Shown here piece by piece: positions 1 to 7,900 of a stretch of DNA of 43,300 nucleotides. Position 1 is the stretch's first letter, and each line of letters starts with the position of its first letter. Source of the DNA: Hyphomicrobiales bacterium. GTDB lineage: Bacteria; Pseudomonadota; Alphaproteobacteria; Rhizobiales; Xanthobacteraceae. The notes under the pieces were generated by a model. It saw only the letters and a list, made by a program, of their open reading frames with translations, was not told the DNA's origin and did not search any database. The stretch is taken from NCBI GenBank assembly GCA_009377755.1, contig WHTM01000039.1, positions 1 to 43,300 of the forward strand, in the 5' to 3' direction. A program made the translations under genes and the position numbers.

Positions 1-87
1 CCCGCTGCTACCGGGATCTCCGGCTTTGCCCGCAAGCTCCGGCGCAATCCGTTCCCATTGGGTGTCGCTCAGCATCAATCGAATCAA
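1..87 (-). CDS. IS5-family transposase, N-terminal fragment cut by the window edge
   Basis: Twenty-nine codons are visible, including the stretch MLSDTQWERIAPEL, the characteristic opening of IS5/DUF4096-type transposases. The start is best placed at TTG 87: a GGAGG Shine-Dalgarno sequence lies six bases before it. The in-frame ATG at 75 is the alternative and sits 18 bases from that site. The catalytic DDE part is outside the window, so whether this copy is intact cannot be judged. Confidence 0.7.
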   Translation of the reverse strand, partial: MIRLMLSDTQWERIAPELAGKAGDPGSSG

Positions 88-157
88 GGCTGACCTCCAT
101 TTTTCAGCCTTCAATCAATTTTCTACCGATTTGGGAATCCCGACTGTAAACAGGCCC
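1..157 (-). mobile_element. Terminal part of an IS5-family (IS427-like) insertion sequence
   Basis: The element continues beyond the left edge. Read on the minus strand, its outer end near 157 begins GGGCCTGTTTACAG and is followed after about 70 bp by the transposase start. The CTAG at 157-160 at the border fits the CTAG or TA target preference of this group. The right-hand element of the window has a similar but not identical end (GGTCCTGTTGACAT), so the two are related but different IS types. Family assignment rests on the end sequence and on the transposase N-terminus. Confidence 0.7.
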
Positions 158-162
158 TAGCG

Positions 163-237
163 CGTAGGGCGCAATAAGCGAAGCGCATTGCGCCATCGAA
201 CGCCATTCGGCGCAATACGCCTGTGGCTATTGCGCCC
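163..237. repeat. Twin palindromic intergenic repeat
   Basis: Two adjacent hairpins share the same arms: 168-194 (GGCGCAAT ... ATTGCGCC) and 209-235 (GGCGCAATA ... TATTGCGCC). The arrangement resembles REP/BIME-type intergenic elements widespread in proteobacteria. It lies between the IS end and the 3' end of the orphan gene at 320 and could also act as a transcription terminator for either side. Confidence 0.6.
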
Positions 238-319
238 GCGCTTGGGTGGCTGTGGGGCGTTCCGATCCTGTGGCGGTTGACATCGCGGCCCACTGGCGGT
301 CAAGTCACGGCGGATCGGC

Positions 320-1201
320 TCAGGCCAACTTGATCAAGCGTCCACCCGGCGTGGACTCCAAATGCGTCTCCGACCATTGCGGCGCCTGACGCAACTCATC
401 ATCACAGCAATTGGCTGCTAATTGCTCCGTTTCGTATACGGGGAACTTTATACTTGCATTCTTCCCATGCTTTTTTGAGAAGAAAGAGCCGACAGCGCCC
501 ACTTGAATCTTACCAAATGAGCTGTCGATGAAAGCTTCGAGCTTCGCTTGCTTGCCATCTTTTAGAACAATAACGCATCGATGCATGCAAGCAACTGCAT
601 AGAGTGCCAGCACACTCTTGGTGCTCGCGAGACTGCTTCGCTCGCCGTTCTTAAGCAAGTTGTTGCTGATCAAGGTATCGACAAACTCATCAAACAACCT
701 TGCCTCATCGAAAGCCGGCTGCACAATTAAGTAGCCCGTGAGGCACTTCAACAATTCAGCATCCTCTTGAGTGCGCGCTTCGATGAAGAAGCGCCCATCG
801 CTACCTTTCGCAATGCGCTCGCACAGAGAATCTAGGCGCTTCTTGACAACAGCCCGCTCAAGCCCGGTTCGCTCTTTCAGAATATCGTCGTTCAATTTGC
901 TGAAGGTGACACGCAAGACGGTCGCAATGTCCGATGGCAGGTCGTCAATTATCACCGGACGGTCAGCAAGCGTATATGAAAGGTGGAACTGAAACTGTGT
1001 AAAGAAATCGCTCACGGTCGCAGTTACAACGCCTTTGTTCCTCTCCCGTCGATGAGCTTCGAAATCTCCCATTTCCCTCACTGTGTCTCTTCCTCCGGAG
1101 AGGTCACGCAAATCTAGCAGCAGCCGCGAAATATCCTCATTGCGAACGTCACCGCGTATTAGGCGTTCGACTCGAATCCTAAGGTCGGATAGCATGGCCA
1201 A
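320..1201 (-). CDS. Hypothetical protein, AT-richer than its surroundings
   Basis: About 293 residues and no family I recognise. It is mostly charged and helical, with no signal peptide and no membrane segment. The start is chosen at TTG 1201 because AAAGGAGG lies six bases upstream of it; the ATG at 1225 would place that Shine-Dalgarno sequence inside the gene, and ATG 1195 is a third possibility (12 bases from the site). Base composition differs from the neighbours: by hand count bases 421-480 contain 24 G/C of 60, against 43 of 60 for bases 2521-2580. Together with the adjacent insertion sequence this suggests horizontal acquisition. No partner gene is visible next to it. Function unknown. 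Confidence 0.7.
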   Translation of the reverse strand: MAMLSDLRIRVERLIRGDVRNEDISRLLLDLRDLSGGRDTVREMGDFEAHRRERNKGVVTATVSDFFTQFQFHLSYTLADRPVIIDDLPSDIATVLRVTFSKLNDDILKERTGLERAVVKKRLDSLCERIAKGSDGRFFIEARTQEDAELLKCLTGYLIVQPAFDEARLFDEFVDTLISNNLLKNGERSSLASTKSVLALYAVACMHRCVIVLKDGKQAKLEAFIDSSFGKIQVGAVGSFFSKKHGKNASIKFPVYETEQLAANCCDDELRQAPQWSETHLESTPGGRLIKLA

Positions 1202-1325
1202 GACGCGCCTCCTTTGCGCGAACACTTCCGTTCATGGCTATATCATGAAAAGGCCAGCGTACCGACCTATGCTGAGAGTCGATTGCCTGGCGCCTCGCGT
1301 CTCGCTCCGCTCACGCGACCCCGCC

Positions 1326-1533
1326 CTACGTCCGCGTCACCTTGTACACCTTCCCCTTCGCATTATACGTCGTCCATTCACCCGTGCGCTCGCCCATGTC
1401 GAAATGGCCGGAGCGCATGAGGGTGCCGTCCTTGCGGAACCACTCCCAAGTGCCGTCGAGCTTTCCGCCGCGCGTCGTTCCCTTCGCGGATGCTGCCGTC
1501 CTTGTGGCGGTCGATGCGCGGCGGCTTGGTCAT
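1326..1533 (-). pseudogene. MORN-like repeat protein, frame broken
   Basis: From ATG 1533 the frame reads MTKPPRIDRHKDGSIR, then shifts; from the shift to the TAG at 1326-1328 another frame reads KGTTRGGKLDGTWEWFRKDG and continues with GEWTTYNAKGKVYKV. The repeated pattern DG-x-W-x-x-[FY]-x-x-x-G is that of short MORN-repeat proteins often annotated as YwqK-like. Joining the two parts requires one extra base to be removed or two missing bases to be restored close to base 1485. The remainder on both sides is intact, so the lesion is recent or is a sequencing error. Function unknown. Confidence 0.55.
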
Positions 1534-1598
1534 GGCGTGCTCCGGGGCGAGGTGGCGGGCTCCATCCGCGTGGGATTCAATCATAGCCCTGGACAGTC

Positions 1599-1627
1599 GT
1601 AGGGGCGGGTTTCAAACCCGCCCCTAC
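1599..1627. repeat. Perfect 14-bp-arm palindrome
   Basis: GTAGGGGCGGGTTT, one C, then AAACCCGCCCCTAC: both arms match completely. It looks like a dispersed REP-type hairpin and would form a very stable stem in RNA, possibly a terminator for transcription from either direction. Confidence 0.7.
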
Positions 1628-1655
1628 CGCAATAACACGCTTGCGAAAATAGTCC

Positions 1656-1684
1656 TTGACTATATTCCTATATCAGACTATATT
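1656..1684 (+). promoter_or_regulatory. Near-consensus sigma-70-type promoter
   Basis: TTGACT at 1656-1661, a spacer of exactly 17 bases, and TATATT at 1679-1684 match the housekeeping promoter consensus closely. The site lies in a locally AT-rich segment of otherwise GC-rich sequence and includes a direct repeat of GACTATATTCC. Nothing downstream for 700 bp is a convincing gene, so a transcript from here would be the hairpin-rich region that follows. Sequence match only; activity is inferred. Confidence 0.5.
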
Positions 1685-1689
1685 CCGCG

Positions 1690-2090
1690 TATCCCGTCCC
1701 ACCCGAGGGGCGTATCGCGATCGTCACGAGACGCGGGGCGGGGAGCGGTGGCCGGTTGTGCTGCGAGACGTGGCAGCGGAGCCGGAGGCCCAAGCCGCAT
1801 CGGTCCCGGCGCGCCAGCAGCGCGTCACTGGGAGCGGGGGCGAAAGCCCTGACGGCCCGTAGCGGTGGGTAGGAATTGTCAGCCCACCGGGGGGTGTGCG
1901 GAGCAAGCCTCAAACACCGCGCGCGGAACGCCGGAATCTTTCGGCGGTCCGTGGTGACTATGCCCTGTGCTTTGTTTTCCTGCACAGGGGCCATGGGCTG
2001 GCTGAAGCCCGGCGTTCCGCGCGCCCTCGGATCAGGGGAATGCAGCATAACTCGGAGGCGGAAACGCCTCGCGAGAATGATGATTGCTGT
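1690..2090 (+). ncRNA. Candidate structured RNA inside a dispersed repeat
   Basis: Stems seen by eye: GGGC-GAAA-GCCC at 1838-1849; CGGTGGG/CCCACCG at 1863-1869 with 1883-1889; GGTGT/ACACC at 1893-1897 with 1914-1918; a perfect 16-bp stem joining 1919-1934 to 2009-2024; inside it CCCTGTGC/GCACAGGG at 1963-1970 with 1982-1989; and CTCG-GAGGCG-GAAA-CGCCTC-g-CGAG at 2051-2075. Two stems carry GNRA-type GAAA loops. A near-consensus promoter lies just upstream. The layout (promoter, GATCGTCACGA-type segment, hairpin chain, GCGCCCTCGG) resembles a dispersed element I remember from Bradyrhizobium genomes, so it may be a repeat rather than a unique gene. Whether it is transcribed is unknown. Confidence 0.35.
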
Positions 2091-2181
2091 TTGACATCCC
2101 GCACCCACAACACAGTCGTCCTCGCGCAAGCGCATAGGCGCTAAGATAAGGCATAGAGTGCTGCAAGGCGCTGACTCTCCC

Positions 2182-2290
2182 CGTCACCCTGAGGCGCTCG
2201 GCGCTAAGCGCCGAGCCTCGAAGGGCGACGGCCCGGACTCGCGGCCATCCTTCGAGGGCCATGCTTCGCATGGCCACCTCAGGATGACGG
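2182..2290. repeat. Dispersed intergenic repeat with inverted ends
   Basis: The left end CGTCACCCTGAGG pairs with the right end CCTCAGGATGACG, and an internal CCTCGAAGG pairs with CCTTCGAGG. A perfect 9-bp stem, GCTCGGCGC-taa-GCGCCGAGC, sits at 2196-2216. This type of nested palindrome is common between genes in Rhizobiales. It forms the distal leader of the following acyl-CoA dehydrogenase gene. Confidence 0.7.
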
Positions 2291-2395
2291 CCGTAGATGG
2301 TCCGCTGTCCTCCCCGAGCGCCTTTTCTCCCGGCCCCGGGAAGCCTATGAACAGGGCAATAGCGCCTCCGGCGCAGGTATCAGGAGCCGGTTCCG

Positions 2396-3616
2396 ATGTC
2401 GCAGCCTGCCAGCAGGGCCCCCAGCAAGCCCGCCAAGCCTCTCAAGGATGCCGATTTCCGCTGGGAGGATCCGCTCGATCTCGAAGGCGAGCTAAGCGAA
2501 CACGAACGTATGGTGCGCGACACCGCGCGCGGCTATGCGCAGGACAAGCTGATGCCGCGCGTGCTGACCGCGTTCCGCGACGAGCGCTTCGACCGCGACG
2601 TCATCGGCGAGATGGGTTCCCTCGGTCTGCTCGGCCCGACCCTTCCGGAAGAATACGGCGGCGCCGGGCTCGACTACGTGGCCTATGGGCTGATCGCCCA
2701 CGAGATGGAGCGGGTCGATTCCGGCTACCGCTCGACACTGTCGGTGCAGTCCTCGCTCGTGATGTATCCGATCCACGCCTACGGCACCGAGGCGCAGCGG
2801 CGCAAATATCTGCCGCGGCTCGCGCGCGGCGAGATCATCGGCTGCTTCGGGCTGACCGAGCCGGACCACGGTTCCGACCCGGGCTCGATGGCGACCCGCG
2901 CCGAGAAGGTGGCCGGCGGCTATCGTCTCACCGGAGCCAAGACCTGGATCAGCAACGCGCCGGTCGCCGACATCGCGGTGGTCTGGGCCAAGCTCGACGG
3001 CGTGATCCGCGGCTTCCTCGTCGAACGGGGAACGCAAGGTTTTGCCACGCCGAAGATCGAGGGCAAACTTTCGCTGCGTGTGTCGATCACCGGGGAGATC
3101 GTGCTCGACGGCGCCCTGGTGCCGGAGGAGAACCTGCTGCCGAATGCCAGGGGCCTCGCCGGTCCGTTCGGCTGCCTCAACAACGCGCGCTACAGCATCG
3201 CCTGGGGCTCGATGGGCGCCGCCGAATTCTGCTGGCATGCGGCGCGGCAATACGCGCTGGACCGCAAGCAGTTCGGCCGGCCGCTGGCGGCAAACCAGCT
3301 GATCCAGAAGAAGCTCGCCGACATGCAGACCGAGATCACGCTCGGCCTGCAGGGGGCGTTGCGTCTCGGCCGGCTGCTCGAGCAGGGCAAGGCGGCGCCG
3401 GCGGCGATCTCGCTGATGAAGCGTAACAACTGCGGCAAGGCGCTCGATATCGCCCGCGCGGCCCGCGACATCCACGGGGGCAACGGCATATCCGAGGAAT
3501 ACCACGTGATGCGCGTGCTCATGAACCTCGAGACGGTCAACACCTATGAAGGCACGCACGACGTCCACGCCCTGATCCTCGGACGTGCGATCACCGGCAT
3601 CCAGGCGTTCTTCTGA
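2396..3616 (+). CDS. gcdH: Glutaryl-CoA dehydrogenase (acyl-CoA dehydrogenase family)
   Basis: A 406-residue FAD enzyme that oxidatively decarboxylates glutaryl-CoA to crotonyl-CoA in lysine, tryptophan and aromatic breakdown. The family features are clear: [17 protein letters not shown] near residues 82-98, the FAD and substrate segment [14 protein letters not shown] near 150-163, and the end [18 protein letters not shown], in which Glu385 is the catalytic base; the YEGTHD context is typical of GCDH rather than other acyl-CoA dehydrogenases. Length fits the family. ATG 2396 is preceded by AGGAG at nine bases. It stands alone on this strand between repeat blocks, with no glutaconyl or CoA-transferase partner next to it; the beta-oxidation genes of the window are nearly 40 kb away. 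Confidence 0.9.
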   Translation: MSQPASRAPSKPAKPLKDADFRWEDPLDLEGELSEHERMVRDTARGYAQDKLMPRVLTAFRDERFDRDVIGEMGSLGLLGPTLPEEYGGAGLDYVAYGLIAHEMERVDSGYRSTLSVQSSLVMYPIHAYGTEAQRRKYLPRLARGEIIGCFGLTEPDHGSDPGSMATRAEKVAGGYRLTGAKTWISNAPVADIAVVWAKLDGVIRGFLVERGTQGFATPKIEGKLSLRVSITGEIVLDGALVPEENLLPNARGLAGPFGCLNNARYSIAWGSMGAAEFCWHAARQYALDRKQFGRPLAANQLIQKKLADMQTEITLGLQGALRLGRLLEQGKAAPAAISLMKRNNCGKALDIARAARDIHGGNGISEEYHVMRVLMNLETVNTYEGTHDVHALILGRAITGIQAFF

Positions 3617-3630
3617 TGCGGCGGTATTTA

Positions 3631-3747
3631 CCTCCCCCTGAAAGGGGGAGGTCGATCGGCGAAGCCGGTCGGGTAGGGGTCTGCTCTGCGTCGTTGGCCC
3701 CCACCCGGCTCGCTATGCTCGCCACCCTCCCCCTTGCAGGGGGAGGG
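3631..3747. repeat. Dispersed repeat with CCTCCCCCT hairpins
   Basis: The left hairpin CCTCCCCCTGAAAGGGGGAGG (3631-3651) and the right hairpin with arms CCCTCCCCCT and AGGGGGAGGG (3725-3747) flank a core with ACCCGGCTCGC. A related sequence lies inside iorA at 36565-36627. The left hairpin is 15 bases past the gcdH stop and could serve as its terminator. Confidence 0.7.
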
Positions 3748-3794
3748 ATTGGAGATCGCGGCGCGGCCTCGGAATCACAGCAAGGTCCGTGCCG

Positions 3795-4568
3795 ATGACA
3801 CTGTTCGATACCTTGCTGCTGGCCGGTGCCGGCCTGGTCGGCGGCACGCTGTCGGCGGTGGTCGGCGGTGCGGCGCTGTTCACCTTTCCGGCGCTGCTCG
3901 CCACCGGCCTACCGCCCGTGCACGCCGCGGCCTGCAACATGGCGGCGATGGTTCCCTGCAATTTCATTGCCGCGGTCTCCGACGGCAGCCGGCTGCCGCG
4001 GTTCGACCGCGCCTTTGTGCGGCTGCTACTCGCCTCGGTCGCCGGGGCGTTGGTCGGCGCCATGCTGCTGCTGCTGACGCCGGAACGGATGTTCGCCGTG
4101 CTGGTGCCGCTACTGCTCGGATTCGCGACGATGTTGTTCGGCTTTTCGGCGCGCATCAGCGCCTGGCTGCGGGCGCGCGCCGCCGACATTGTCGCCCGTG
4201 ATCCGCATGCCAGCCGTCATAGTGTCGGCGCGTTGGTGCCGGTGTCGATCTATGGCGGGTACTTCGGCGCTGGCGTCGGTGTGCTGATCCTTGCCGTGCT
4301 ATCGGTCGGCACCGCCGGCGACTATCGCGCCGCCAACGTGGCGAAGAACCTGGTGACAAGTCTGAACAGCGTCGCCGCGGCGACGCTGTTCATCGCGCAG
4401 GGTATCGTGATCTGGCCGCAGACCCTGGCGTTGATGTCCGGAGCGTTCGTCGGCGGGTTGCTCGGCAGTTGGCTCGCCCGCAGCCTGCCGCGCGAGCTGA
4501 TGCGCGTGATGATCGTCGTGGTCGGCGCCGGGCTGACCTCCATATTCGCCTGCCGCTACTGGTTCTGA
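3795..4568 (+). CDS. TauE/SafE family membrane permease
   Basis: About 257 residues, almost entirely hydrophobic, with around eight membrane segments and the family's repeated halves: an N-terminal GAGLVGGTLSAVVGGAALFTF and a second half starting SIYGGYFGAGVGVLIL. AKNLVTSLNSVAAATLF near residue 190 is typical of TauE/SafE proteins, which export sulfite, sulfoacetate or related anions; the substrate here is not evident. ATG 3795 is preferred over GTG 3789, which has only four bases after the weak AAGG. The stop codon directly abuts the stop of the convergent hydrolase gene. Confidence 0.8.
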   Translation: MTLFDTLLLAGAGLVGGTLSAVVGGAALFTFPALLATGLPPVHAAACNMAAMVPCNFIAAVSDGSRLPRFDRAFVRLLLASVAGALVGAMLLLLTPERMFAVLVPLLLGFATMLFGFSARISAWLRARAADIVARDPHASRHSVGALVPVSIYGGYFGAGVGVLILAVLSVGTAGDYRAANVAKNLVTSLNSVAAATLFIAQGIVIWPQTLALMSGAFVGGLLGSWLARSLPRELMRVMIVVVGAGLTSIFACRYWF

Positions 4569-5426
4569 TCACGTCATCGTGCTGACATACCGGGCGAGCT
4601 CGACCAACCGGCGCACCATGGCGCTGTCCGGATCGGCGAGCGGCTCGATTACGGTGAAGTGGTTCGCGCCCGGCACGGCCTCGTCGCGCGTCTGGGCCTC
4701 GCTCCGCCGCCAGGACTCGGCGATCGCACGACTCTGGCGCAGGAACTCCGGCGACTCGGCGCCGCCGACGACAACATCCAGGATGCGGCCGGGCGCGACC
4801 GGCCACAAGATCGGCGAGAGGCGGCGCGCCTCCGCTGCATCGAGTCGCAGGTCGGCATTGACGGAGGTACCGACGACGGGCTCGACGTCGAAGACGCCGG
4901 ATATGGCATAGCCGGCCGGGACCAGGTCCGCCGGCGCGTCGGGCGCGAGCGCCTTCCAGTCGGTGGCGACCGTGCAGGCCGTCAGATGCCCGCCGGCCGA
5001 ATGCCCGATCACCAGCATGCGCCGGCCGTAGCGGTGCCACAGGAACAGGCAGCCGGCACGGATCTGATCGATGATCGTGCTCAGCGTGACCTGCGGACAG
5101 AGGTCGTAACCGATCATCGCCACCGTCACGCCATGGGTGTTGAGCCCGCGCGCCAGGTTGCTGTAGGCGGTCGGCGTCTGGGCGCGCCAGAAGCCGCCGT
5201 GGATGAAGGCCGTCAACGGCTGGCCCTCCGCCGGCTGGGCCGGAGCGAACAGATCGACGAACTGCCGCTCCGAGGTGCCGTAGCGCACGCCGAGTTCGGT
5301 CCGGCCCTCGCGCTGCGCCTGCTCGCGATAGGCGGCGGCATCGGCCTCACGGCGCGCGAACGCGGCCTCGAACCCCGGCGCCCAGGCGCGCGTGTTGTAT
5401 TCGTGCTCGTAGTCGATTGCCGCCAT
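4569..5426 (-). CDS. Alpha/beta hydrolase, kynurenine formamidase-like esterase
   Basis: A 285-residue cytoplasmic serine hydrolase. HGGFW at residues 76-80 is the oxyanion motif of the hormone-sensitive-lipase and arylformamidase branch; GHSAGGHL gives the nucleophile Ser143, and GANHFTV near the end gives His256. Members hydrolyse N-formylkynurenine or small esters and carbamates. No other kynurenine-pathway gene is nearby, so the substrate is left open. Divergent from mtnA with about 90 bp between the start codons. Confidence 0.8.
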   Translation of the reverse strand: MAAIDYEHEYNTRAWAPGFEAAFARREADAAAYREQAQREGRTELGVRYGTSERQFVDLFAPAQPAEGQPLTAFIHGGFWRAQTPTAYSNLARGLNTHGVTVAMIGYDLCPQVTLSTIIDQIRAGCLFLWHRYGRRMLVIGHSAGGHLTACTVATDWKALAPDAPADLVPAGYAISGVFDVEPVVGTSVNADLRLDAAEARRLSPILWPVAPGRILDVVVGGAESPEFLRQSRAIAESWRRSEAQTRDEAVPGANHFTVIEPLADPDSAMVRRLVELARYVSTMT

Positions 5427-5515
5427 TCCAGCCTCCCGTTGCGGCCATACCTTGCGGCAACAACGCAGAGCGGCGCAAGTTGCCCCTGCCTGCCGGTTGC
5501 CGTAGTCATTTCCGT

Positions 5516-6622
5516 ATGAAGGTCAACGGCGAACACAAACGGACCATCTGGGTCGAGCCGGACGGCTGGGCCGTCGGCGTTATTGATCAGACGCTGTTGC
5601 CGCACCGCTATGCACTCGCGCGCTGGGAAACCGTCGAGGACGCCGTCCGCGGCATCGCGACCATGCAGGTGCGCGGTGCGCCGCTGATCGGCGCCAGTGC
5701 GGCCTACGGAATGTGCCTCGCGCTGCGGGCCGATCCTTCCGACGAAAACCTCGAAGCGGCCTATGCGAAGCTGTCCGCGACCCGGCCGACCGCCATCAAC
5801 CTGAAATGGGCGCTCGACGAGATCGTCGCGGCGGTGCGCAACCGGCCGCGCGATGAACGCGTCGTCGCCGCCTACCGGCGGGCGGCGGAGATTTGCGACG
5901 AGGACGTCGCCATCAACCAGGCAATCGGCCGCCACGGCGGCGATTTGATCGCCGCAGCCGCGGGGCGCAAGCGGCCGGGCGAGCCGGTCAACGTACTCAC
6001 CCACTGCAATGCCGGCTGGCTCGCGACCGTCGACTGGGGCACCGCGCTCGCGCCGATCTACCTGGCGCACGACGGCGGCATCCGCCTGCATGTGTGGGCC
6101 GACGAGACCCGGCCGCGCAATCAGGGCGCCTCGCTGACCGCCTGGGAGCTTGGTCAGCACGGCGTGCCGCACACCGTGATCCCGGACAGTGCCGGCGGGC
6201 ACCTGATGCAGCACGGCATGGTCGACCTGGCGATCGTCGGCACCGACCGCGTCACCGCCGACGGCGACGTCTGCAACAAGATCGGCACGTATTTGAAGGC
6301 GCTTGCCGCCCGCGACAACGGTGTGCCGTTCTACGTGGCGTTGCCGTCGCCGACCATCGACTTCTCGGTGCGTGACGGCCTTTCCGAAGTCCCGATCGAG
6401 CAGCGCGCGGCCGAGGAAGTGGCCACCATGACGGGACGCACGGCGGACGGCCGCATCGAGACCGTCACGATCGTGCCGGAGGGCTCGGCGGTCGCGAACT
6501 ACGGCTTCGACGTGACGCCGGCCCGCCTGGTGACCGGGCTGATCACCGAGCGCGGTATGATCGCGGCCGGACGGGAGGCGCTAGCCCGGGCTTTTCCTGA
6601 GCGCGCCGGCGCGGCAAGATAG
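5516..6622 (+). CDS. mtnA: S-methyl-5-thioribose-1-phosphate isomerase
   Basis: Converts methylthioribose 1-phosphate to methylthioribulose 1-phosphate in methionine salvage. RGAPLIGASAAYG (residues 53-65) is the phosphate and substrate loop; the catalytic Cys164 sits in THCNAGWLAT and the catalytic Asp244 in VGTDRVTADGD, separated by the 80 residues usual for the family. I chose ATG 5516 (368 aa), which begins MKVNGEHKRTIWVEPDG at the expected place; an open frame extends 33 codons further upstream but that part has no family likeness and overlaps the divergent gene. No other mtn gene is adjacent. Some MtnA homologues act on other ribose 1-phosphates. Confidence 0.9.
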   Translation: MKVNGEHKRTIWVEPDGWAVGVIDQTLLPHRYALARWETVEDAVRGIATMQVRGAPLIGASAAYGMCLALRADPSDENLEAAYAKLSATRPTAINLKWALDEIVAAVRNRPRDERVVAAYRRAAEICDEDVAINQAIGRHGGDLIAAAAGRKRPGEPVNVLTHCNAGWLATVDWGTALAPIYLAHDGGIRLHVWADETRPRNQGASLTAWELGQHGVPHTVIPDSAGGHLMQHGMVDLAIVGTDRVTADGDVCNKIGTYLKALAARDNGVPFYVALPSPTIDFSVRDGLSEVPIEQRAAEEVATMTGRTADGRIETVTIVPEGSAVANYGFDVTPARLVTGLITERGMIAAGREALARAFPERAGAAR

Positions 6623-6727
6623 GGCGTTTGCACCCGTGTGCCAGGTTGCGTCGGAGTGGGTTGCGTGCGTCGAACCGATCGCCATCGCGGAACGATCAAC
6701 ATTCCGCTGCCCGGGATTTTCGCTGAC

Positions 6728-7213
6728 ATGAACATCAACCAGCGGATCGCAACGCTTCCTGTCGACGGCCGCCAGTCGGAAACCGCGCTTGCGGTGGCGC
6801 GCGGCACGTCGCGGCTGCTGCTGTCGCTCGGGTTCTCCTGCGTCGGCGAACTGGCGCTGGCTTCGGGACGGCGCGCCGATCTGGTGGCGCTCGGCGGCGG
6901 CGGCGAAATCTGGATCGTCGAGATCAAGTCCTCGATCGCCGACTTCCGTGCCGACCAGAAGTGGATGGACTACCGGTTGCACTGCGACCGGCTGTTCTTC
7001 GCCACCACCCTCGAGGTGCCGTGCGAGATTTTCCCGCCGGATACCGGCCTGATCGTCGCCGATGCGTTCGGCGCGTCGATCGTCTGCGAGGCGCCGGAAC
7101 ATCGCCTGCCGGCGGCGACGCGCAAGAGCATGCTGCTGCGTTTCGGCAGCGCCGCGGCGCTGCGACTGCAGGCGCTGGCCGATCCGAGCGGGCCGTACGG
7201 CGCAGAAATGTGA
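6728..7213 (+). CDS. mmcB: MmcB-type DNA repair protein
   Basis: 161 residues with a PD-(D/E)XK nuclease-like core: Glu in the GEL motif, RADLVAL, and VEIKSS giving the Asp...Glu-x-Lys set, followed by FRADQKWMDY and CDRLFFA. This is the pattern of MmcB, a small alphaproteobacterial protein of the SOS and mitomycin C response in Caulobacter. ATG 6728 is chosen because the family likeness starts shortly after it; the longer frame upstream is arginine-rich and unlike the family. Its stop codon abuts that of the convergent actR gene. I did not recognise a LexA box in the short upstream gap. Confidence 0.8.
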   Translation: MNINQRIATLPVDGRQSETALAVARGTSRLLLSLGFSCVGELALASGRRADLVALGGGGEIWIVEIKSSIADFRADQKWMDYRLHCDRLFFATTLEVPCEIFPPDTGLIVADAFGASIVCEAPEHRLPAATRKSMLLRFGSAAALRLQALADPSGPYGAEM

Positions 7214-7771
7214 TCAGCGCGGCGCCCGCTTCGCCAGGATACGCTGCAGGGTGCGCCGGTGCATATTGAGGCGGCGTGCCGTCTCCGACACGTTGCGGCC
7301 GCACAGCTCGTAGATGCGCTGGATGTGCTCCCAGCGCACGCGGTCGGCGGACATCGGGTTGGCGGGCGGCTGCACGCCCTTGTCGTCGATGGCGAGCAGC
7401 GCGTTGACGACATCGTCGGCGTCTGCCGGCTTGGCGAGATAGTCGACGGCGCCGAGCTTGACCGCGTTCACCGCCGTGGCGATGTTACCGTAGCCGGTCA
7501 GCACGATCGCGCGGGCGTCCGGCCGGCGCTTCTTCAGAGCCGAGATCACGTCAAGCCCGTTGCCATCGCCGAGCCGCATGTCGACTACGGCAAATGAAGG
7601 CCCCATCTGGTCCACCTTGGTGAGGCCGTCCGCGACGGTTTCCGCAGTCGCGACGGTGAAGCCGCGGCCTTCCATGGCGCGCGCCAATCGTTGCAGGAAC
7701 AATTTGTCGTCCTCGACGATGAGAAGGCTGCGCTCCGGGGTTCCGGCCAAAGCCGCTGAAGTATCGGTCAT
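7214..7771 (-). CDS. actR: ActR/RegA/PrrA-type global redox response regulator
   Basis: 185 residues. The receiver domain (about residues 15-125) has the acidic pair Glu20-Asp21-Asp22, phospho-acceptor Asp64 in VVDMRLGDGNGLD, and Lys in LAKPAD. The C-terminal part is a Fis-type helix-turn-helix (ELCGRNVSETARRLNMHRRTLQRIL), nearly identical between RegA, PrrA and ActR. These regulators switch genes for respiration, CO2 and nitrogen fixation and acid tolerance according to redox state. The cognate kinase lies directly upstream on the same strand with 129 bp between, so the two are probably cotranscribed with an extra promoter possible in the gap. Confidence 0.9.
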   Translation of the reverse strand: MTDTSAALAGTPERSLLIVEDDKLFLQRLARAMEGRGFTVATAETVADGLTKVDQMGPSFAVVDMRLGDGNGLDVISALKKRRPDARAIVLTGYGNIATAVNAVKLGAVDYLAKPADADDVVNALLAIDDKGVQPPANPMSADRVRWEHIQRIYELCGRNVSETARRLNMHRRTLQRILAKRAPR

Positions 7772-7900
7772 GGATTGACCTCCCTCGCATGAAGTGAATC
7801 GGTGGCGGCACTCTATCGGCGGTCTCCAGGGTGCACCGATCGAGAGCGTCAGCCATCCTTTCTTTCACATATTGTAACAGATTGAAGGTCATTTTGTGCG

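Larger units (their letters stand above)
1534..2395. other. Gene-free stretch of about 860 bp made of repeats and structured sequence
   Basis: No convincing coding region is present. Several open frames exist on both strands but they overlap one another, lack ribosome sites and run through hairpins. From left to right the stretch contains a perfect palindrome (1599-1627), a promoter-like sequence (1656-1684), a hairpin-rich region (about 1838-2075), and a dispersed repeat (2182-2290), and then the leader of the acyl-CoA dehydrogenase gene. Confidence 0.6.

Noticed and set aside
1668-2135. Open frames on both strands in the hairpin-rich region (up to about 155 codons)
   Set aside because: They overlap each other, run through perfect stems, lack ribosome sites and have no recognisable protein pattern; the region is better explained as noncoding repeat.
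2492-3568. Long minus-strand open frame opposite gcdH
   Set aside because: Antisense shadow caused by high third-position GC; the plus-strand product has a complete acyl-CoA dehydrogenase pattern.
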